NCBI GenBank assembly: GCA_019084435.1
Contig: JAHRFV010000004.1
Span: 1-6,118, forward strand
Length of the DNA: 6,118 bases
Reading direction: 5' to 3'
DNA from: Dethiosulfatibacter sp.
Lineage (GTDB): Bacteria > Bacillota_A > Clostridia > Tissierellales > Dethiosulfatibacteraceae
The notes beneath the pieces were generated by a model. The model had not been told where the DNA came from and searched no databases. It saw nothing but the letters and a program-made list of their open reading frames with translations. Positions 6,082 to 6,118 of the stretch are shown here, piece after piece. The translations under genes and the position numbers were made by a program. Within the stretch, counting starts at the first letter, position 1. Every line of letters begins with the position of its first letter.

Positions 6082-6118
6082 ACCCCCGCTATAGTGTATA
6101 CTATAACTATCATGAACA

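Overview
The window carries a low-GC, Gram-positive type locus. Ribosome binding sites are strong and of the AGGTGA class, one gene starts with TTG, and the sigma-A type promoters carry TGnTATAAT -10 boxes. The gene set ctsR-mcsA-mcsB-clpC is a Firmicutes signature. Base composition and protein divergence from the Bacillus versions suggest a clostridial-type anaerobe, but genus and species cannot be read from the sequence.

Layout, all on the + strand. Positions 1-173 hold no gene that I can support. A promoter with an extended -10 box (174-179) then drives a membrane-anchored S41 carboxy-terminal processing serine protease (222-1439). A 115-bp gap follows. It holds a near-perfect 34-bp palindrome (1468-1501) that contains the core promoter of the next operon, and a textbook CtsR box (1515-1531) just downstream of the expected transcription start. 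Four tightly packed genes come next, with gaps of 11 to 14 nt: ctsR (1555-2013), mcsA (2026-2505), mcsB (2520-3527) and clpC (3539-5995). A hairpin overlaps the clpC stop codon, and an intrinsic terminator with seven T residues (6010-6042) closes the operon. A second hairpin (6058-6081) reads as a terminator on the minus strand, which hints at a convergent gene outside the window.

How the genes work together: by family knowledge, CtsR represses the operon at moderate temperature. McsB, activated by McsA, phosphorylates arginines on damaged proteins and also disables CtsR. ClpC binds phosphoarginine through its N-domain, unfolds the tagged protein and passes it to ClpP, which is encoded elsewhere. 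The residues that matter for this cycle can be seen: the CtsR glycine loop, eight McsA cysteines, the McsB catalytic cysteine and C-terminal RDxxRA motif, and ClpC Glu32 and Glu106, both Walker pairs, the UVR-type M-domain and the LGF ClpP-docking loop.

No undescribed system is evident. The main point worth a second look is the palindrome over the ctsR promoter. Its arms resemble CIRCE (HrcA) half-sites but have non-canonical spacing.
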